Part shown: positions 40,701 through 55,215 of the stretch, piece by piece | How positions within the stretch are numbered: the first letter of the stretch is position 1 | Layout: every line of letters begins with the position of its first letter | Assembly (NCBI GenBank): GCA_907164885.2 | Contig: OU015500.1 | Coordinates: forward strand, 54,427,783 to 54,491,782 | Origin: Dolomedes plantarius | Taxonomy: Eukaryota; Arthropoda; Arachnida; Araneae; Dolomedidae | Reading direction: 5' to 3' | DNA length: 64,000 nucleotides | Translations under genes and position numbers: made by a program | Notes under the pieces: generated by a model | Told to the model about the DNA's origin: nothing | Database searches by the model: none | What the model saw: the letters and a program-made list of their open reading frames with translations, nothing else

Positions 40701-41432
40701 GTAGCGTCTAATAATTTACATTAAGTCAATGAAGTATAATTTTACAAAAACGCAAAATTAAGACTTCATTTAAAGTCAATAGCTGTAATATAAATTAATT
40801 TCAAGGTAAGAAATTTCAAGTAAATTATTTTTGATTTTATAATAGAGTCCGAGGAATTCTAAAATCACGAAATCATAGCATATATAGAGCCATCACATTT
40901 TATTATGCATTTCAGGTTTATGCAATAAAAATATTAATTCTGAAATGTTTTCATTATAAAAGATGAAAATTTCTTCTTACTTTCTGTATTTATTCTGTGT
41001 AGCTCATATAGTAGAGTACTAACTGTTTAAGAATTGTGAAAACGTTTTACATATTTTTTTACAAATGAAGAAAAAATAATTGTTCCAGCCGCATAAGGGT
41101 AAGAAAATAACGGTTTTTAAGAAAATACATTAATTTGGTAGGTATTTTTATGATACATAACATGATAAATGCGTGATATTTTAATATCACAAAAATAAAG
41201 AGTTTGCTGTAAGTTTATATACGAAAAGAAAACCACCATCAATTTCACCACTTTTTAGAATCCTTCAAAAATAGACATTTTAAAGATTTCACAAATTTCC
41301 GCGGAAGAAATTGTTTTAAGTCATTAAAACATGGGAGAAAGTTCAGGAGTTAAATGTCACTCAAAACACACAATTCTTACGAGGTTAATGCAAAACTCGT
41401 TATAAATAAAACTCTGTTGTTTTATATTAAAA
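40701..41432. other. AT-rich sequence, no gene seen
   Basis: Unremarkable sequence up to the left edge of the Helitron-like array. Confidence 0.6.
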
Positions 41433-41507
41433 CTAGCTGAAAACCCGCACTTCGCTACGGAGTACATTCAAATTAAATACAACGGTCAATGTATGCAATT
41501 AATTTCA

Positions 41508-41510
<3 letters not shown>

Positions 41511-41560
<50 letters not shown>
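41511..41560. repeat. (TA)n in unit 1
   Basis: TA tract at the internal site of the unit, into which Tc1-A copy 2 inserted. The tract continues at 42974-43031 beyond that copy. Confidence 0.95.
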
Positions 41561-41563
<3 letters not shown>

Positions 41564-42970
41564 TGCTGGCCAATGTAAATGCAACACCCTGAAGGAAACA
41601 TGCAAATAACATGAAATTTACAACATGCATTAGCGGAGGTGAGATATGCAAATGATTAGAATTTCAGTGCAGACGCACATCACGCGCGCCTGTGGCGTCA
41701 CTTCAAAGCGCTATTTAAGGCTTGGAGATTTCGACGATTTAAAGTTCGGCAATTGTGTTTTTCTTGTGGTTTTTTCATAAAAACGACCAATTATGCCTCG
41801 TCGAAAACAGCGATCATCTTTTGATCAAGCATCCGAGTTCGACAGAGGAAGGATAGTGGCCTACCGAGATTATGGATTATCTTTCAGGGAAATCGGTAGT
41901 CGTGTTGGACGAAACCAAACAACTGTAATGCGGATATGTGATCGTTGGATGCAGGAGGGTACGGCGGACCGGCGTGTTCGATAGCATCCACCTCAGCGCA
42001 CCACTTCACGTGATGACAGGCAAATTGTGCGCATGGCAGTGACGGATCGCTCAGTCACATCACGAACCATAGCACAGCACATGCAGTCTGTAACGCATCA
42101 TCTAGTGTCTGCGCGTACCATTCGACGCCGTTTACGGCAGAGTGGTCTGTCCGCAAGACGTCCATTGCTTTGTCTACCCTTGACTCAGAACCACAGACGT
42201 CTCCGCCGCCAATGGTGCGTTGACAGAAGGATGTGGACGGCAGAATGGAATGAAATTGTCTTTACTGACGAGTCACGCTTCTGTCTGCAACACCACGATG
42301 GTCGCATTCGAGTCTGGAGACACCGTGAAGAGAGGATGCTGAACAGCTGCGTTATGCACCGCCACACTGGTCCTGAACCGGGTATTATGGTATGGGGCGG
42401 TATTGGATATCACTCTCTAGTACACACCTCTAGTACGCATTGCCGGTACTTTAAACAGCCAGCGCTACGTCTCAGAGGTGTTGGAGCCAGTTGTCCTTCC
42501 TTACCTTCAGGGCTTGCCCACAGCCGTATTTCAACAGGATAATGCGTGACCACACGTGGCACGCATTGTCCAACGGTTCTTCGTCAATCGCCAGATTGAA
42601 TTGCTTCCCTGGCCGCCTCGCTCTCCGGATCTTTCGCCGATAGAAAGCATGTGGTCCATGGTTGCTCTACGGTTGACCCAGATTCCATCCCCAGCTGACA
42701 CAGCAGATCAACTTTGGCAACGTGTGGAAGCTGCTTGGTCTGCTGTACCCCAAGAACTCATCCAAAGTCTCTTTGAATCAATGCCGAGGCGTGTGGCAGT
42801 GGTGATCTCCAACAATGGCGGCTACTCTGGCTACTGATTTTGGCAGGAACCACACTTCACAGAAGTCTATAAATTTAATCATTTGATACTTGGTCAACAT
42901 GTTATCTACAAAATAAATTTTGTTGTGATATCTCTTGTCTTTCTTGGTGTTGCAATTTGGGTGGCCAGCA

Positions 42971-42973
<3 letters not shown>
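41561..42973 (+). mobile_element. Tc1-A copy 2
   Basis: 1413 bp with CACTGCTGGCC and GGCCAGCAGTG tips, TA on both sides, inserted in a TA tract of unit 1. Confidence 0.93.
41793..42837 (+). pseudogene. Tc1-A transposase, copy 2, broken
   Basis: Starts MPRRKQRSSFDQ. A Ser codon has become TAG at 41982-41984. A 4-bp insertion near 42420, in the region YHS-TPLV of other copies, shifts the frame. An Arg codon next to the second catalytic Asp has become TGA at about 42547. The three acidic residues themselves (FTDESRF, QDNA, SPIESMW) can all still be read in their local frames. It ends GGYSGY with TGA at 42835-42837. Confidence 0.92.

Positions 42974-43031
<58 letters not shown>
42974..43031. repeat. 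(TA)n right of Tc1-A copy 2
   Basis: Second half of the TA tract split by the Tc1 insertion. Confidence 0.95.
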
Positions 43032-43034
<3 letters not shown>

Positions 43035-43375
43035 TTATTTTTTTTATAATAAATACGACGATCAATATATACAATTGATGTAGAAAAAATATATATATTT
43101 ATAAAAAATCGTAAGGGATATTTTTATAGACAAAATAATGTGCAATCGTCTGCCGCATTAGCAAGAAATTTTTTTTGTCTATTTAGTTGTTATGCACGTG
43201 TCGACACATTTATTTAAAGTACCATTAAAAGAATTCACGTGATCAGCATTTAATAAATTAAATTCTAAAAATAAATATTAAAAAATTCACCAAAAATCAG
43301 AAAATAGAGGTAAAGATTCGAAAAAGATTTCATTTTAAAGGAATTTTTGATATAAATTTTATAACCCTCAAATTA

Positions 43376-44784
43376 CACTGCTGGCCACCCAAATTGCAAC
43401 ACCAAGAAAGACAAGAGATATCACAACAAAATTTATTTTGTAGATAACATGTTGACCAAGTATCAAATGATTAAATTTATAGACATCTGTGAAGTGTGGT
43501 TCCTGCCAAAATGAGTAGCCAGAGTATTGCTCCATTGTTGGAGATCACCGCTGCCACACTCCTCGGCATTGATTCAAAGAGACTTTGGATGAGTTCTTGG
43601 GGTACAGCAGACCAAGCAGCTTCCACACGTTACCAAAGTTGATATGCTGTGGCAGCTGGGGATGGAATCTGGGTCAATCGTAGGGCAACCATGGACCACA
43701 TGTTTTCTATCGGCGAAAGATCCGGAGAGCGAGGCGGCCAGGGAAGCAATTCAATCTGGCGATTGACGAATAACCGTTGTACAATGCGTGCCACGTGTGG
43801 TCCCGCATTATCCTGTTGAAATATGACTGTGGGCAAGCCCTGGAGGTAAGGAAGGACAACTGGCTCCAACACCTCGGAGATGTAGCGCTGGCTGTTTAAA
43901 GTACCGGCAATGCGTACGAGAGATGTACGAGAGTGATATCCAATACCGCCCCATACCATAATACCCGGTGCAGGACCAGTGCGGCGGTGCATAACGCAGC
44001 TGTTCAGCATCCTCTCTTCACGGTGTCTCCAGACTCGAATGCGACTATCATGGTGTTGCAGACAGAAGCGTGATTCGTCAGTAAAGACAATTTCATTCCA
44101 TTTTGCCGTCCACATCCTTCTGTCATCGCACCATTGGCGACGGAGACGTCTGTGGTTCTGCGTCAAGGGTAGACAAAGCAATGGACGTCTTGCGGACAGA
44201 CCACTCTGCTGTAAACGGCGTCGAATGGTACGCGCAGACACTGGATGATGCGTTACAGACTGCATGTGCTGTGCTATGGTTCGTGATGTGATTGAGCGAG
44301 CCGTCACTGCCATGCGCACAATTTTCCTGTCATCACGTGAAGTGGTGCGCTGAGGTGGATGCGATCGAACACGCCTGTCCGTCGTACCCTCCTGCATCCA
44401 ACGATCACATATCCGCATTACAGTTGTTTGGTTTCGTCCAACACGACTATCGATTTCCCTGAAAGATAATCCACAATCTCGGTAGGCCACTATCCTTCCT
44501 CTGTCGAACTCGGATACTTGATCAAAAGATGATCGCTGTTTTCGACGAGGCATAATTGATCGTTTTTTTGAAAAAACCACAAGAAAACACAATTGCCGAA
44601 CTTGAAATCGTCGAAATCTCCAAGCCTTAAATAGCGCTTTGAAATGGCGCCACAGGCGCGCGTGATGTGCGTCTGCGCTGAAATTCTAATCATTTGCATA
44701 TCTCACCTCCGCTAATGCATGTTGTAAATTTCATGTTATTTGCATGTTTCCTTCAGGGTGTTGCATTTACAGTGGCCAGGAGTG
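43376..44784 (-). mobile_element. Tc1-A copy 3
   Basis: 1409 bp. Tips CACTGCTGGCC on the left and GGCCAGGAGTG on the right, flanked by TA (43374-43375, 44785-44786). Helitron-like sequence (ACCCTCAA, then TTATTTTAAATGCAAAC) continues across it, so it is a clean insertion into unit 1. Confidence 0.94.
43504..44550 (-). pseudogene. Tc1-A transposase, copy 3, nearly intact
   Basis: The longest frame (44592-43630) holds the ATG of MPRRKQRSS at about 44551, both helix-turn-helix regions, FTDESRF, QQDNAGPH and SPIENMW, so the whole DD34E triad is intact with 34 residues between the second Asp and the Glu. It ends early: the Gln after ATAYQLW has become TAA at 43630-43632, which removes about 40 residues. 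The distal part has further changes, including damage at the original stop. Loss of the C-terminal tail probably inactivates it, though this is the best preserved catalytic core here. Confidence 0.9.
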
Positions 44785-45577
44785 TATTATTTTAAATGCA
44801 AACTTGAAAAAAGTTACTAAAACAGCTTAAAAATTTAATTTAATAAAATCTAAGAAGAATTTTTCAAAAATCTCTCTTATTGCACCCCTACACTATAAGA
44901 AGAAGCGCCATGCAAAATTTCAGGCCTTTAGGTCCAGCGGTTTGGTCTGTGCGTTGTATGTCAGTCAGTCAGTCAGTCAGTTACGGAACTGTTTTATATA
45001 TATACTAGCTGAAAACCCGCGCTTCGCTACGGAGTACATTCAAATTAAATACAACGGTCAACGTATGCAATTTATGCCAAAAAATAAATATATATATTTA
45101 AAATAAATGCGATGATCAATGTATACCATCGATGTAAAATATATATCTATCTATATATATATATTTATAAAAAATCCTAAGGGATATGCATTTTTTTGGA
45201 TAATATCGAATCCTCTACTGCATTAGTAAGAGAAAAAAATTTTTTTTTTGTCTATTTAGTTGTTACGCACGTGACGATAAATTTATTGAAAGTACCAGAA
45301 AAAGAAATCACGTGATCAGCATTTAATAAATTAAATTCTAAAAATTAATCTTTAAAAATTCACCAAAAATCAGGAAATGGAGGTAAAAATTCGACAAAAA
45401 ATTCATTTTGAAGGAATTTTTATGATCTTTCTCGTGATATAAATTTGAAAACCCTCAATGCATTATTTTAAATGCAAACGTAAAAAAAGTTTAAAAAACA
45501 GCTTAAAAATTTAATTTAAAAAAATCTAAGAAGAATTTTTGAAAAATCTTTCTTAGTGCACCCCTACACTATAAGAA
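44375..45577. repeat. Segmental duplication, copy 1
   Basis: It aligns with 50095-51297 at a constant offset of 5720 bp, with landmarks matching at the Tc1 tip (44784/50504), the next CTAG (45005/50725) and CCCCTACACT (45561/51281). Only scattered substitutions. Confidence 0.9.
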
Positions 45578-45676
45578 GAATCGCCATGCAAAATTTCAGG
45601 CCTTTAGGTCCAGCGGTTTGGTCTGTGCGTTGTATGTCAGTCAGTCAGTCAGTCAGTTACGGAACTGTTTTATATA

Positions 45677-47085
45677 CACTGCTGGCCACTGTAAATGCAA
45701 CACCCTGAAGGAAACATGCAAATAACATGAAATTTACAACATGCATTAGCGGAGGTGAGATATGCAAATGATTAGAATTTCAGCGCAGACGCACATCACG
45801 CGCGCCTGTGGCGCCACTTCAAAGCGCTATTTAAGGTTTGGAGATTTCGACGATTTCAAGTTCGGCAATTGTGTTTTTCTTGTGTTTTTTTCAAAAAAAC
45901 GATCAATTATGCCTCGTCGAAAACAGCGATCATCTTTTGATCAAGTATCCGAGTTCGACAGAGGAAGGATAGTGGCCTACCGAGATTGTGGATTATCTTT
46001 CAGGGAAATTGGTAGTCGTGTTGAACGAAACCAAACAACTGTAATGCGGATATGTGATCGTTGGATGCAGGAGGGTACGACGGACCGGCGTGTTAAATCG
46101 CATCCACCTCAGCGAACCACTTCACGTGATGACAGGCAAATTGTGCGCATGACAGTGACGGATCGCTCAGTCACATCACGAACCATAGCACAGCACATGC
46201 AGTCTGTAACGCATCATCCAGTGTCTGCACGTACCATTCGACGCCGTTTACAGCAGAGTGGTCTGTCCGCAAGACATCCATTGCTTTGTCTACCCTTGAC
46301 GCAGAACCACAGACGTCTCCGCCGCCAATGGTGCGATGACAGAAGGATGTGGACGGCAGAATGGAACGAAATTGTCTTTACTGGCGAGTCACGCTTCTGT
46401 CTGCAACACCACGGTGGTCGCATTCGAGTCTGGAGACACCGTGAAGAGAGGATGCTGAACAGCTGCGTTATGCACCGCCACACTAGTCCTGCACCGGGTA
46501 TTATGGTATGGGGCAGTATTGGATATCACTCTCGTACACCTCTAGTACGCATTGCCGGTACTTTAAACAGCCAGCGCTACATCTCCGAGGTGTTGGAGCC
46601 AGTTGACCTTCCTTACCTTCAGGGCTTGCCAACAGCCATATTTCAACAGGATAATGCGCGACCACACGTGGCACGCATTGTCCAACGATTCTTCGTCAAC
46701 CGCCAGATTGAATTGCTTCCCTGGCCGCCTCGCTCTCCGGATCTTTCGCCGATAGAAAACATGTCGTCCATGGTTGCTCTACGATTGACCCAGATTCCAT
46801 CCCCAGCTGCCACAGCAGATCAACTTTGGCAACGTGTGGAAGCTGCTTGGTCTGCTGTACCCCAAGAACTCATCTAAAGTCTCTTTGAATCAATGCCGAG
46901 GCGTGTGGCAGCGGTGATATCCAACAATGGCGGCTACTCTGGCTACTGATTTTGGCAGGAACCACTCTTCACAGAAGTCTATAAATTTAATCATTTGATA
47001 CTTGGTCAACATGTTATCTACAAAATAAATTTTGTTGTGATATCTCTTGTCTTTCTTGGTGTTGCAATTTGGGTGGCCAGCAGTG
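45677..47085 (+). mobile_element. Tc1-A copy 4
   Basis: 1409 bp, CACTGCTGGCC at the left tip and GGCCAGCAGTG at the right tip, with TA on both sides. Confidence 0.95.
45909..46949 (+). pseudogene. Tc1-A transposase, copy 4, catalytic Asp lost
   Basis: The frame is open from the ATG (45909) to 46877. There a Gln codon has become TAA (46875-46877), about 24 residues before the family stop at 46947-46949. The first catalytic Asp is changed to Gly: FTGESRF where the other copies have FTDESRF. QQDNARPH and SPIENMS (with Glu) remain. A frame continues upstream of the ATG to 45762, but MPRRKQ is the start shared by all copies. It is the longest transposase frame in the window but cannot be catalytically active. 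Confidence 0.93.
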
Positions 47086-47091
47086 TATATA

Positions 47092-47767
47092 CTAGCTGAA
47101 AACCCGCGCTTCGCTACGGAGTACATTCAAATTAAATACAACGGTCAACGTATGCAATTTATGCCAAAAAATAAATATATATATTTATAATAAATGCGAT
47201 GATCAATGTATACCATTGATGTAAAATATATATCTATCTATATATATATATGTTTATAAAAAATCGATATGCATTTTTTTGGATAATATCCAATCATCTG
47301 CTGCATTAGAATTAGAAAGAAATATTTTTTTTTCTATTTGTTGTTACGCACGTGACGATAAATTTATTGAAAGTACCAGAAAAAGAAATCACGTGATCAG
47401 CATTTAATAAATTAAATTCTAAAAATTAATCTTTAAAAATTCACCAAAAATCAGGAAATGGAGGTAAAAATTCGAAAAAAGTTTCATTTTGAAGGAATTT
47501 TTATGATCTTTCTCTTGGTATAAATTTTATAACCCCCAATGTATTATTTTAAATGCAAACGTAAAAAAAGTTTAAAAAACAGCTTAAAAATTTAATTAAA
47601 AAAAATCTAAGAAGAATAGTTGAAAAATCTTTCTTAGTGCAACCCTACACTATTAGAAGAATGGCCATGCAAAATTTCAGCCCTTTAGGTCCGGCCGTTT
47701 TTTCTGTGCGTTGTATGTCAGTCAGTGAATGAATGAGTCAGTTACGAAACTGTTTTATATATATAGA
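47092..47767 (-). mobile_element. Helitron-like unit 3, uninterrupted
   Basis: 676 bp, the only complete unit without an insertion. Left: CTAGCTGAAAACCCGCGC. Right: GTTTTATATATATAGA, directly followed by unit 4. No open frame. A GTCAGTCAGTGAATGAATGA stretch lies near the right end. Confidence 0.78.
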
Positions 47768-47846
47768 CTAGCTGAAAACCCGCGCTTCGCTACGGAGTAC
47801 ATTCAAATTAAATACAACGGTCAACGTATGCAATTTATGCCAAAAA

Positions 47847-49285
<1,439 letters not shown>

Positions 49286-49963
49286 TTTATAATAAATGCG
49301 ATGATCAATGTATACCATTGATGTAAAATATATATCTATCTATATATATATGTTTATAAAAAAATCGTAAGGGATATGCATTTTTTTTGGATAATATCTA
49401 ATCGTCTACTGCATTAGAAAGAGAAAATTTTTTTTTTTGTCTATTTAGTTGTTAAGCACGTGACGATAAATTTATTGAAAGTACCAGAAAAAGAAATCAC
49501 GTGATCAGCATTTAATAAATTAAATTCTAAAAATTAATCTTTAAAAATTCACCAAAAATCAGGAAATGGAGGTAAAAATTCGAAAAAAATTTCATTTTGA
49601 AGGAATTTTTATGATCTTTCTTCTGATATAAATTTTATAACCCCCAATGTATTATTTTAAATGAAAACGTAAAAAAAGTTTAAAAAACAGCTTAAAAATT
49701 TAATTTGAAAAAAATCTAAGAAGAATATTTGAAAAATCTTTCTTAGTGCACCCCTACACTATTAGAAGAATGGCCATGCAAAATTTCAGCCCTTTAGGTC
49801 CGGCCGTTTGGTCTGTGCGTTGTATGTCAGTCAGTGAATGAATGAGTCAGTTACGAAACTGTTTTATATATATAGACTAGCTGAAAACCCGCGCTTCGCT
49901 ACGGAGTACATTCAAATTAAATACAACGGTCAACGTATGCAATTTATGCCAAAAAATAAATAA

Positions 49964-50046
<83 letters not shown>
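49964..50046. repeat. (TA)n in unit 5
   Basis: TA tract at the same internal site as in unit 4. Confidence 0.95.
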
Positions 50047-50047
<1 letters not shown>

Positions 50048-50092
50048 TTATATATAAAGAGAGAGCGATTTTGTACGTGGAGGGTAATCTCT

Positions 50093-50504
50093 GTCTGTCC
50101 GTCGTACCCTCCTGCATCCAATGATCACATATCCGCATTACAGTTGTTTGGTTTCGTCCAACACGACTATCGATTTCCCTGAAAGATAATATACAATATC
50201 GGTAGGCCACTATCCTTCCTCTGTCGAACTCGGATACTTGATCAAAAGATGATCGCTGTTTTCGACGAGGCATAATTGATCGTTTTTTTGAATAAACCAC
50301 AAGAAAACACAATTGCCGAACTTGAAATCGTCGAAATCTCCAAGCCTTAAATAGCGCTTTGAAATGGCGCCACAGGCGCGCGTGATGTGCGTCTGCGCTG
50401 AAATTCTAATCATTTGCATATCTCACCTCCGCTAATGCATGTTGTAAATTTCATGTTATTTGCATGTTTCCTTCAGGGTGTTGCATTTACAGTGGCCAGG
50501 AGTG
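50093..50504 (-). pseudogene. Tc1-A copy 5, 5' half only
   Basis: Contains the right tip GGCCAGGAGTG, the untranslated leader and the start of the transposase (ATG at 50273-50271) through ICDHWMQEGTTDR. It then switches at 50093 into Helitron and TA sequence. Same offset as copy 3, of which it is a duplicate. Confidence 0.9.
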
Positions 50505-51297
50505 TATTATTTTAAATGCAAACTTGAAAAAAGTTACTAAAACAGCTTAAAAATTTAATTTAATAAAATCTAAGAAGAATTTTTCAAAAATCTCTCTTAG
50601 TGCACCCCTACACTATAAGAAGAAGCGCCATGCAAAATTTCAGGCCTTTAGGTCCAGCGGTTTGGTCTGTGCGTTGTATGTCAGTCAGTCAGTCAGTCAG
50701 TTACGGAACTGTTTTATATATATACTAGCTGAAAACCCGCGCTTCGCTACGGAGTACATTCAAATTAAATACAACGGTCAACGTATGCAATTTATGCCAA
50801 AAAATAAATATATATATTTATAATAAATGCGATGATCAATGTATACCATCGATGTAAAATATATATCTATCTATATATATATATTTATAAAAAATCGTAA
50901 GGGATATGCATTTTTTTTGGATAATATCGAATCCTCTACTGCATTAGTAAGAGAAAAAATATTTTTTTTGTCTATTTAGTTGTTACGCACGTGACGATAA
51001 ATTTATTGAAAGTACCAGAAAAAGAAATCACGTGATCAGCATTTAATAAATTAAATTCTAAAAATTAATCTTTAAAAATTCACCAAAAATCAGGAAATGG
51101 AGGTAAAAATTCGACAAAAAATTCATTTTGAAGGAATTTTTATGATCTTTCTCGTGATATAAATTTTATAACCCTCAATGCATTATTTTAAATGCAAACG
51201 TAAAAAATGTTTAAAAAACAGCTTAAACATTTAATTTAAAAAAATCTAAGAAGAATTTTTGAAAAATCTTTCTTAGTGCACCCCTACACTATTAGAA
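50095..51297. repeat. Segmental duplication, copy 2
   Basis: Matches 44375-45577 with no net indel. Its right end coincides with the end of the array, its left end with the Tc1/Helitron switch. Confidence 0.9.
50725..51297 (-). mobile_element. Helitron-like unit 6, truncated
   Basis: Left 570 bp of a unit. It stops just after CCCCTACACTATTAGAA, so the TC end is missing. Confidence 0.75.
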
Positions 51298-52413
51298 AAG
51301 AGTTTTATACATATTTTTAAAACAGATAGAGCTTTCTCATGGTTTTGAAAAGAAGTCTTATATATTATGCATTGAAGAGGGATAAAATTTTACTTGGTTT
51401 CAGGTATCTCAAAATTGAGAAACTTTTGGCAGATTTCTTAAACGTAAAATTTGAAGAGTACTGAATATTTTATTAAATTTCGAAATCTGATCAATTTGCC
51501 TTGAATAAGGAAAAAATTAGATAAAGTAACGGGATTATTATTATATTTAACAATGCTGTAATAGGGGGGTTTGAGGCAATATGCAAGTTCTACATAATTT
51601 GGTGCTCTAAAATTGCACAAAACATATATAAATAACAATATTTAAATATTTATTCTTTGATAAAAATTTATATAAAAATTGTAATGCCTTCGATTTTGAT
51701 AAATATATGCTGACGGCTCTAAAATAGCAATTGAAAGAAATGGCGATTTCAAAACAAGGGTGACAATTATGATGCTCCAAAATTGTTTCCCCAAAATTGA
51801 GAAATTTTGATTTCTAGTTGAGAAAAAAAGACAAAATTTTTAAAACATCATGAAAAATGGTGACAACACATTCCTCTGCAAATGGTGATATGAATATATT
51901 CTATGAAACATACTACCAAAAAATCATAACAGAATAAATAATTCACCATATTATTGTAGACTATCCTCAGGCATTTATATTGCATGTGCAAAACATAATA
52001 TATGAATTAAAGCACTCCTTTCCTCAAAATAATTGTCAATTCAAATAATAATGCTATCAGTTTGACGTATAATTATGAAAAATAGAGATATAAAAGTATA
52101 TTTTATTATCTTATCTTTATTAGAAAATCACCGTGTTTTCATTGGGTAAAATAATTCTATTTAAAATTGCGAAAATCATTAAACATATGCAAACATAGTC
52201 TTGGATACATTGATTTAAATGTAAATTTCTATTAATGATTTTGATAGAGAATAAATAATGTAAGTAAAAATATGTTCATTAAAAAGTTTTCTCCAGTGAA
52301 TTTTATTTTCTCATTCATAAACTTATCATCTCTAATATTGCATAGAGAACATCATTATTTTTTTCTTTTTTCTTTTATTTATGTCTCATTAATTGTAACT
52401 AATAATAATAAAA

Positions 52414-52418
<5 letters not shown>
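51298..52418. other. AT-rich sequence, no gene seen
   Basis: No coding frame or element recognised. Confidence 0.6.

Positions 52419-52504
<86 letters not shown>
52419..52504. repeat. (TA)n microsatellite
   Basis: About 86 bp of TA. Confidence 0.97.
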
Positions 52505-52508
<4 letters not shown>

Positions 52509-53173
52509 TATGTGCTAATGTCATAATAGTCAAGCATTACACAACTAATGAATTATTCGTAAATTATATTTTAGGATACAAAAAAGTAGAAATGAATGGT
52601 GTTTAATATAATTTCCTTAATTTAACTAAAAATGTGTTTTTCAGACGCTTCTCCGACAGACAGTTTAATATTAACTATAAATCACTTAATTAGTTTCGGC
52701 TGTAAATAATGATTGCTTTTATCAAATATAATAAAGTTTAATTAAACGCCTTACGAGGATTGAATTTACTCCGAAAAGTTCTTAATCATTAAATTTAATT
52801 TTGTGTAAAACACCCGTTAGGAAAGCATCAATTTTTTTATTTATTCAAATGTATTGAAGAACATAATATTGTGCATAAAAGTTTTAAAATAGAAATGGAA
52901 AATTAAAACTATTCTGATTAAACATTCCTCTACTGTTGTCATGACGATAAATGCGGTTGAAAACTAGGCGTATTAATAAATAAATCGACAGTTCATGTAA
53001 GAGGCATTAAGTAAGATAAAAGAACAAACGCCTGAGTAAAAAAATGAATATCAAGTAACATCTTTTACTCTTTTTGTTCCTCAAAACTCATGCAGAAGTG
53101 ATATGTATAATGTTACACAAATACACACACACCCAAACAAACACATACACACACTCACGTGTATATAAATATA
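52505..53173. other. AT-rich sequence, no gene seen
   Basis: Nothing recognised. A short ACACACAC-rich patch lies just before the Tc1-B copy. Confidence 0.6.
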
Positions 53174-54383
53174 CACTGAAGTGCCACTGAATTAGGGATA
53201 CCTACCAAGTAACGAGTTGGGCGTTCTCTGGCCTTGATAACGGCTGCCACACGACGAGGCATAGATTCAACAAGTTTCTGGAAACGTTCCACGGGAATGG
53301 CTTGCCAAATATTGGCTAAAGCTGTCCATAATTCAGTAAGGTTCTTTGGCGCTGTGTGATGGCCTTTCACGCCTTGTTCCAAAACATCCCAAAGATGCTC
53401 AATAGGATTTAAGTCTGGGCTTCTAGGTGGACAATTCATTACATAGAAGTCGGAGGAATGCTCATCCAACCAGCCAGTAGCCAACCTGGACCTGTGAGAG
53501 GTACAGTTGTCTTGCTGGAAAACTCCATTACCGTGCGGATAACAGAACAGCATAAACGGATGGAGGTGATCACCCAGCATCTCTACGTACCGAATTGCAT
53601 TGAGGGAGGTTGGTACACGTACCAAAGATCCCAAACCGTGCCACGAAAGAACACCCCAGACCACGATTGAGCCACCATTCCCTTGTACAGTTCCAGCCAG
53701 GCATGCAGGATCCATGGCTTCATGAGCCTGACGCCATATTCTCAGCCTCCCGTCGGTGTTAAGTAGTAGGAATCGAGACTCATCACTCGTTTCCAGTCCT
53801 CTACACTCCAGTCTCTGTGCTCTCTTGCCCAGGCATGACGTGCAGCCCGATGGCGAGTATAGAGCAATGGTACTCTAGGAAGGTCGACGGCTCCCGAAAA
53901 CCATACGGTGAAGCGAGCGTTGTACAGTCCGTTTACTGACTGTACGACTGGCACCGTCATTAAACTGGGTGGTAATTTGAGCTAATGTTTGGCTTCGCTG
54001 GCTACGTACAATACGCCTGAGCCGTCTCTCACCACGCACTGTCAAGGCTAATTGTCCTTTGCAGTTTGCCCGATCGGTAGTTTTTTTCCACCATCCATGT
54101 ATTCTTGGTATACTCTTGACACTGTCAACCTTGAAAATCCTAGCTGTTTGACGATTTCGGAAATTGTATGGCCCATGCGTCGCGCACCTACGTTTTGTCC
54201 GCGATCGAAGGCGTCTAAATCAGGCAGTTTACCCTTACTGGCAATTCCAAAAACTAATTCAGAGCAACCACAGTATGTGCTATATATGCAGTTACCACAG
54301 CGCCCTCACTTGTGCATACATGATGCGCAGCGCTACACAATTTGCATAGGCTTTGCAATCCCCAATTCAGTGGCACTTCAGTG
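53174..54383 (-). mobile_element. Tc1-B copy 2, full length
   Basis: 1210 bp with inverted tips CACTGAAGTGCCACTGAATT and AATTCAGTGGCACTTCAGTG, a perfect 20-bp pair. TA lies on both sides. Confidence 0.93.
53206..54235 (-). pseudogene. Tc1-B transposase, broken (DD36E spacing)
   Basis: Minus strand. N-terminus: DAFDRGQNVGARRMGHTISE and VKQLGFSRLTVSRVYQEY, then a stop. First catalytic Asp in SDESRFLLL, reached only after a deletion just upstream (near 53780) that shifts the frame. The downstream frame (from 53715) contains NGGSIVVWGVLSWHGLG, FQQDNCTSHRSRL with the second Asp and SPDLNPIEHLWDV with the Glu. I count 36 residues between them, two more than Tc1-A. The normal stop after PTRY (53206-53208) is lost, so the frame reads on into flanking DNA to 53155. 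Inactive. Confidence 0.88.
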
Positions 54384-54393
54384 TATATGTGTG

Positions 54394-54422
54394 TGCGCGT
54401 GTGTGTGTGTGTGTGTGTGTGT
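54394..54422. repeat. (GT)n microsatellite
   Basis: Short GT tract directly right of Tc1-B copy 2. Confidence 0.93.

Positions 54423-55215
<793 letters not shown>

Larger units (their letters stand above)
41433..45004 (-). mobile_element. Helitron-like unit 1 with two Tc1-A insertions
   Basis: The unit is interrupted by Tc1-A copy 2 (41561-42973) and copy 3 (43376-44784), plus (TA)n tracts. The pieces between them match units 2, 3 and 6 in order. It ends in the GTCAGTCAGTCAGTCAGT run and ACGGAACTGTTTTATA. Confidence 0.75.
45005..47091 (-). mobile_element. Helitron-like unit 2 with Tc1-A copy 4
   Basis: Removing Tc1-A copy 4 (45677-47085) and one TA leaves 676 bp, exactly the length of unit 3. 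The Tc1 landed in the terminal TATATATA at the junction with unit 3. Confidence 0.78.
49877..50724 (-). mobile_element. Chimaeric Helitron-like unit 5
   Basis: Left 80 bp of the unit, a (TA)n tract (49964-50046), 50 bp of the second Helitron's 5' end (to about 50093), an abrupt switch into the middle of a Tc1-A element, the rest of that Tc1 (to 50504), and then the right 220 bp of the unit. The switch point is a recombination or repair junction. Confidence 0.75.

Noticed and set aside
45762..45908. N-terminal extension of the Tc1-A copy 4 frame
   Set aside because: It translates the untranslated leader and terminal region. All copies share the MPRRKQ start, and the extension is in frame only by chance.
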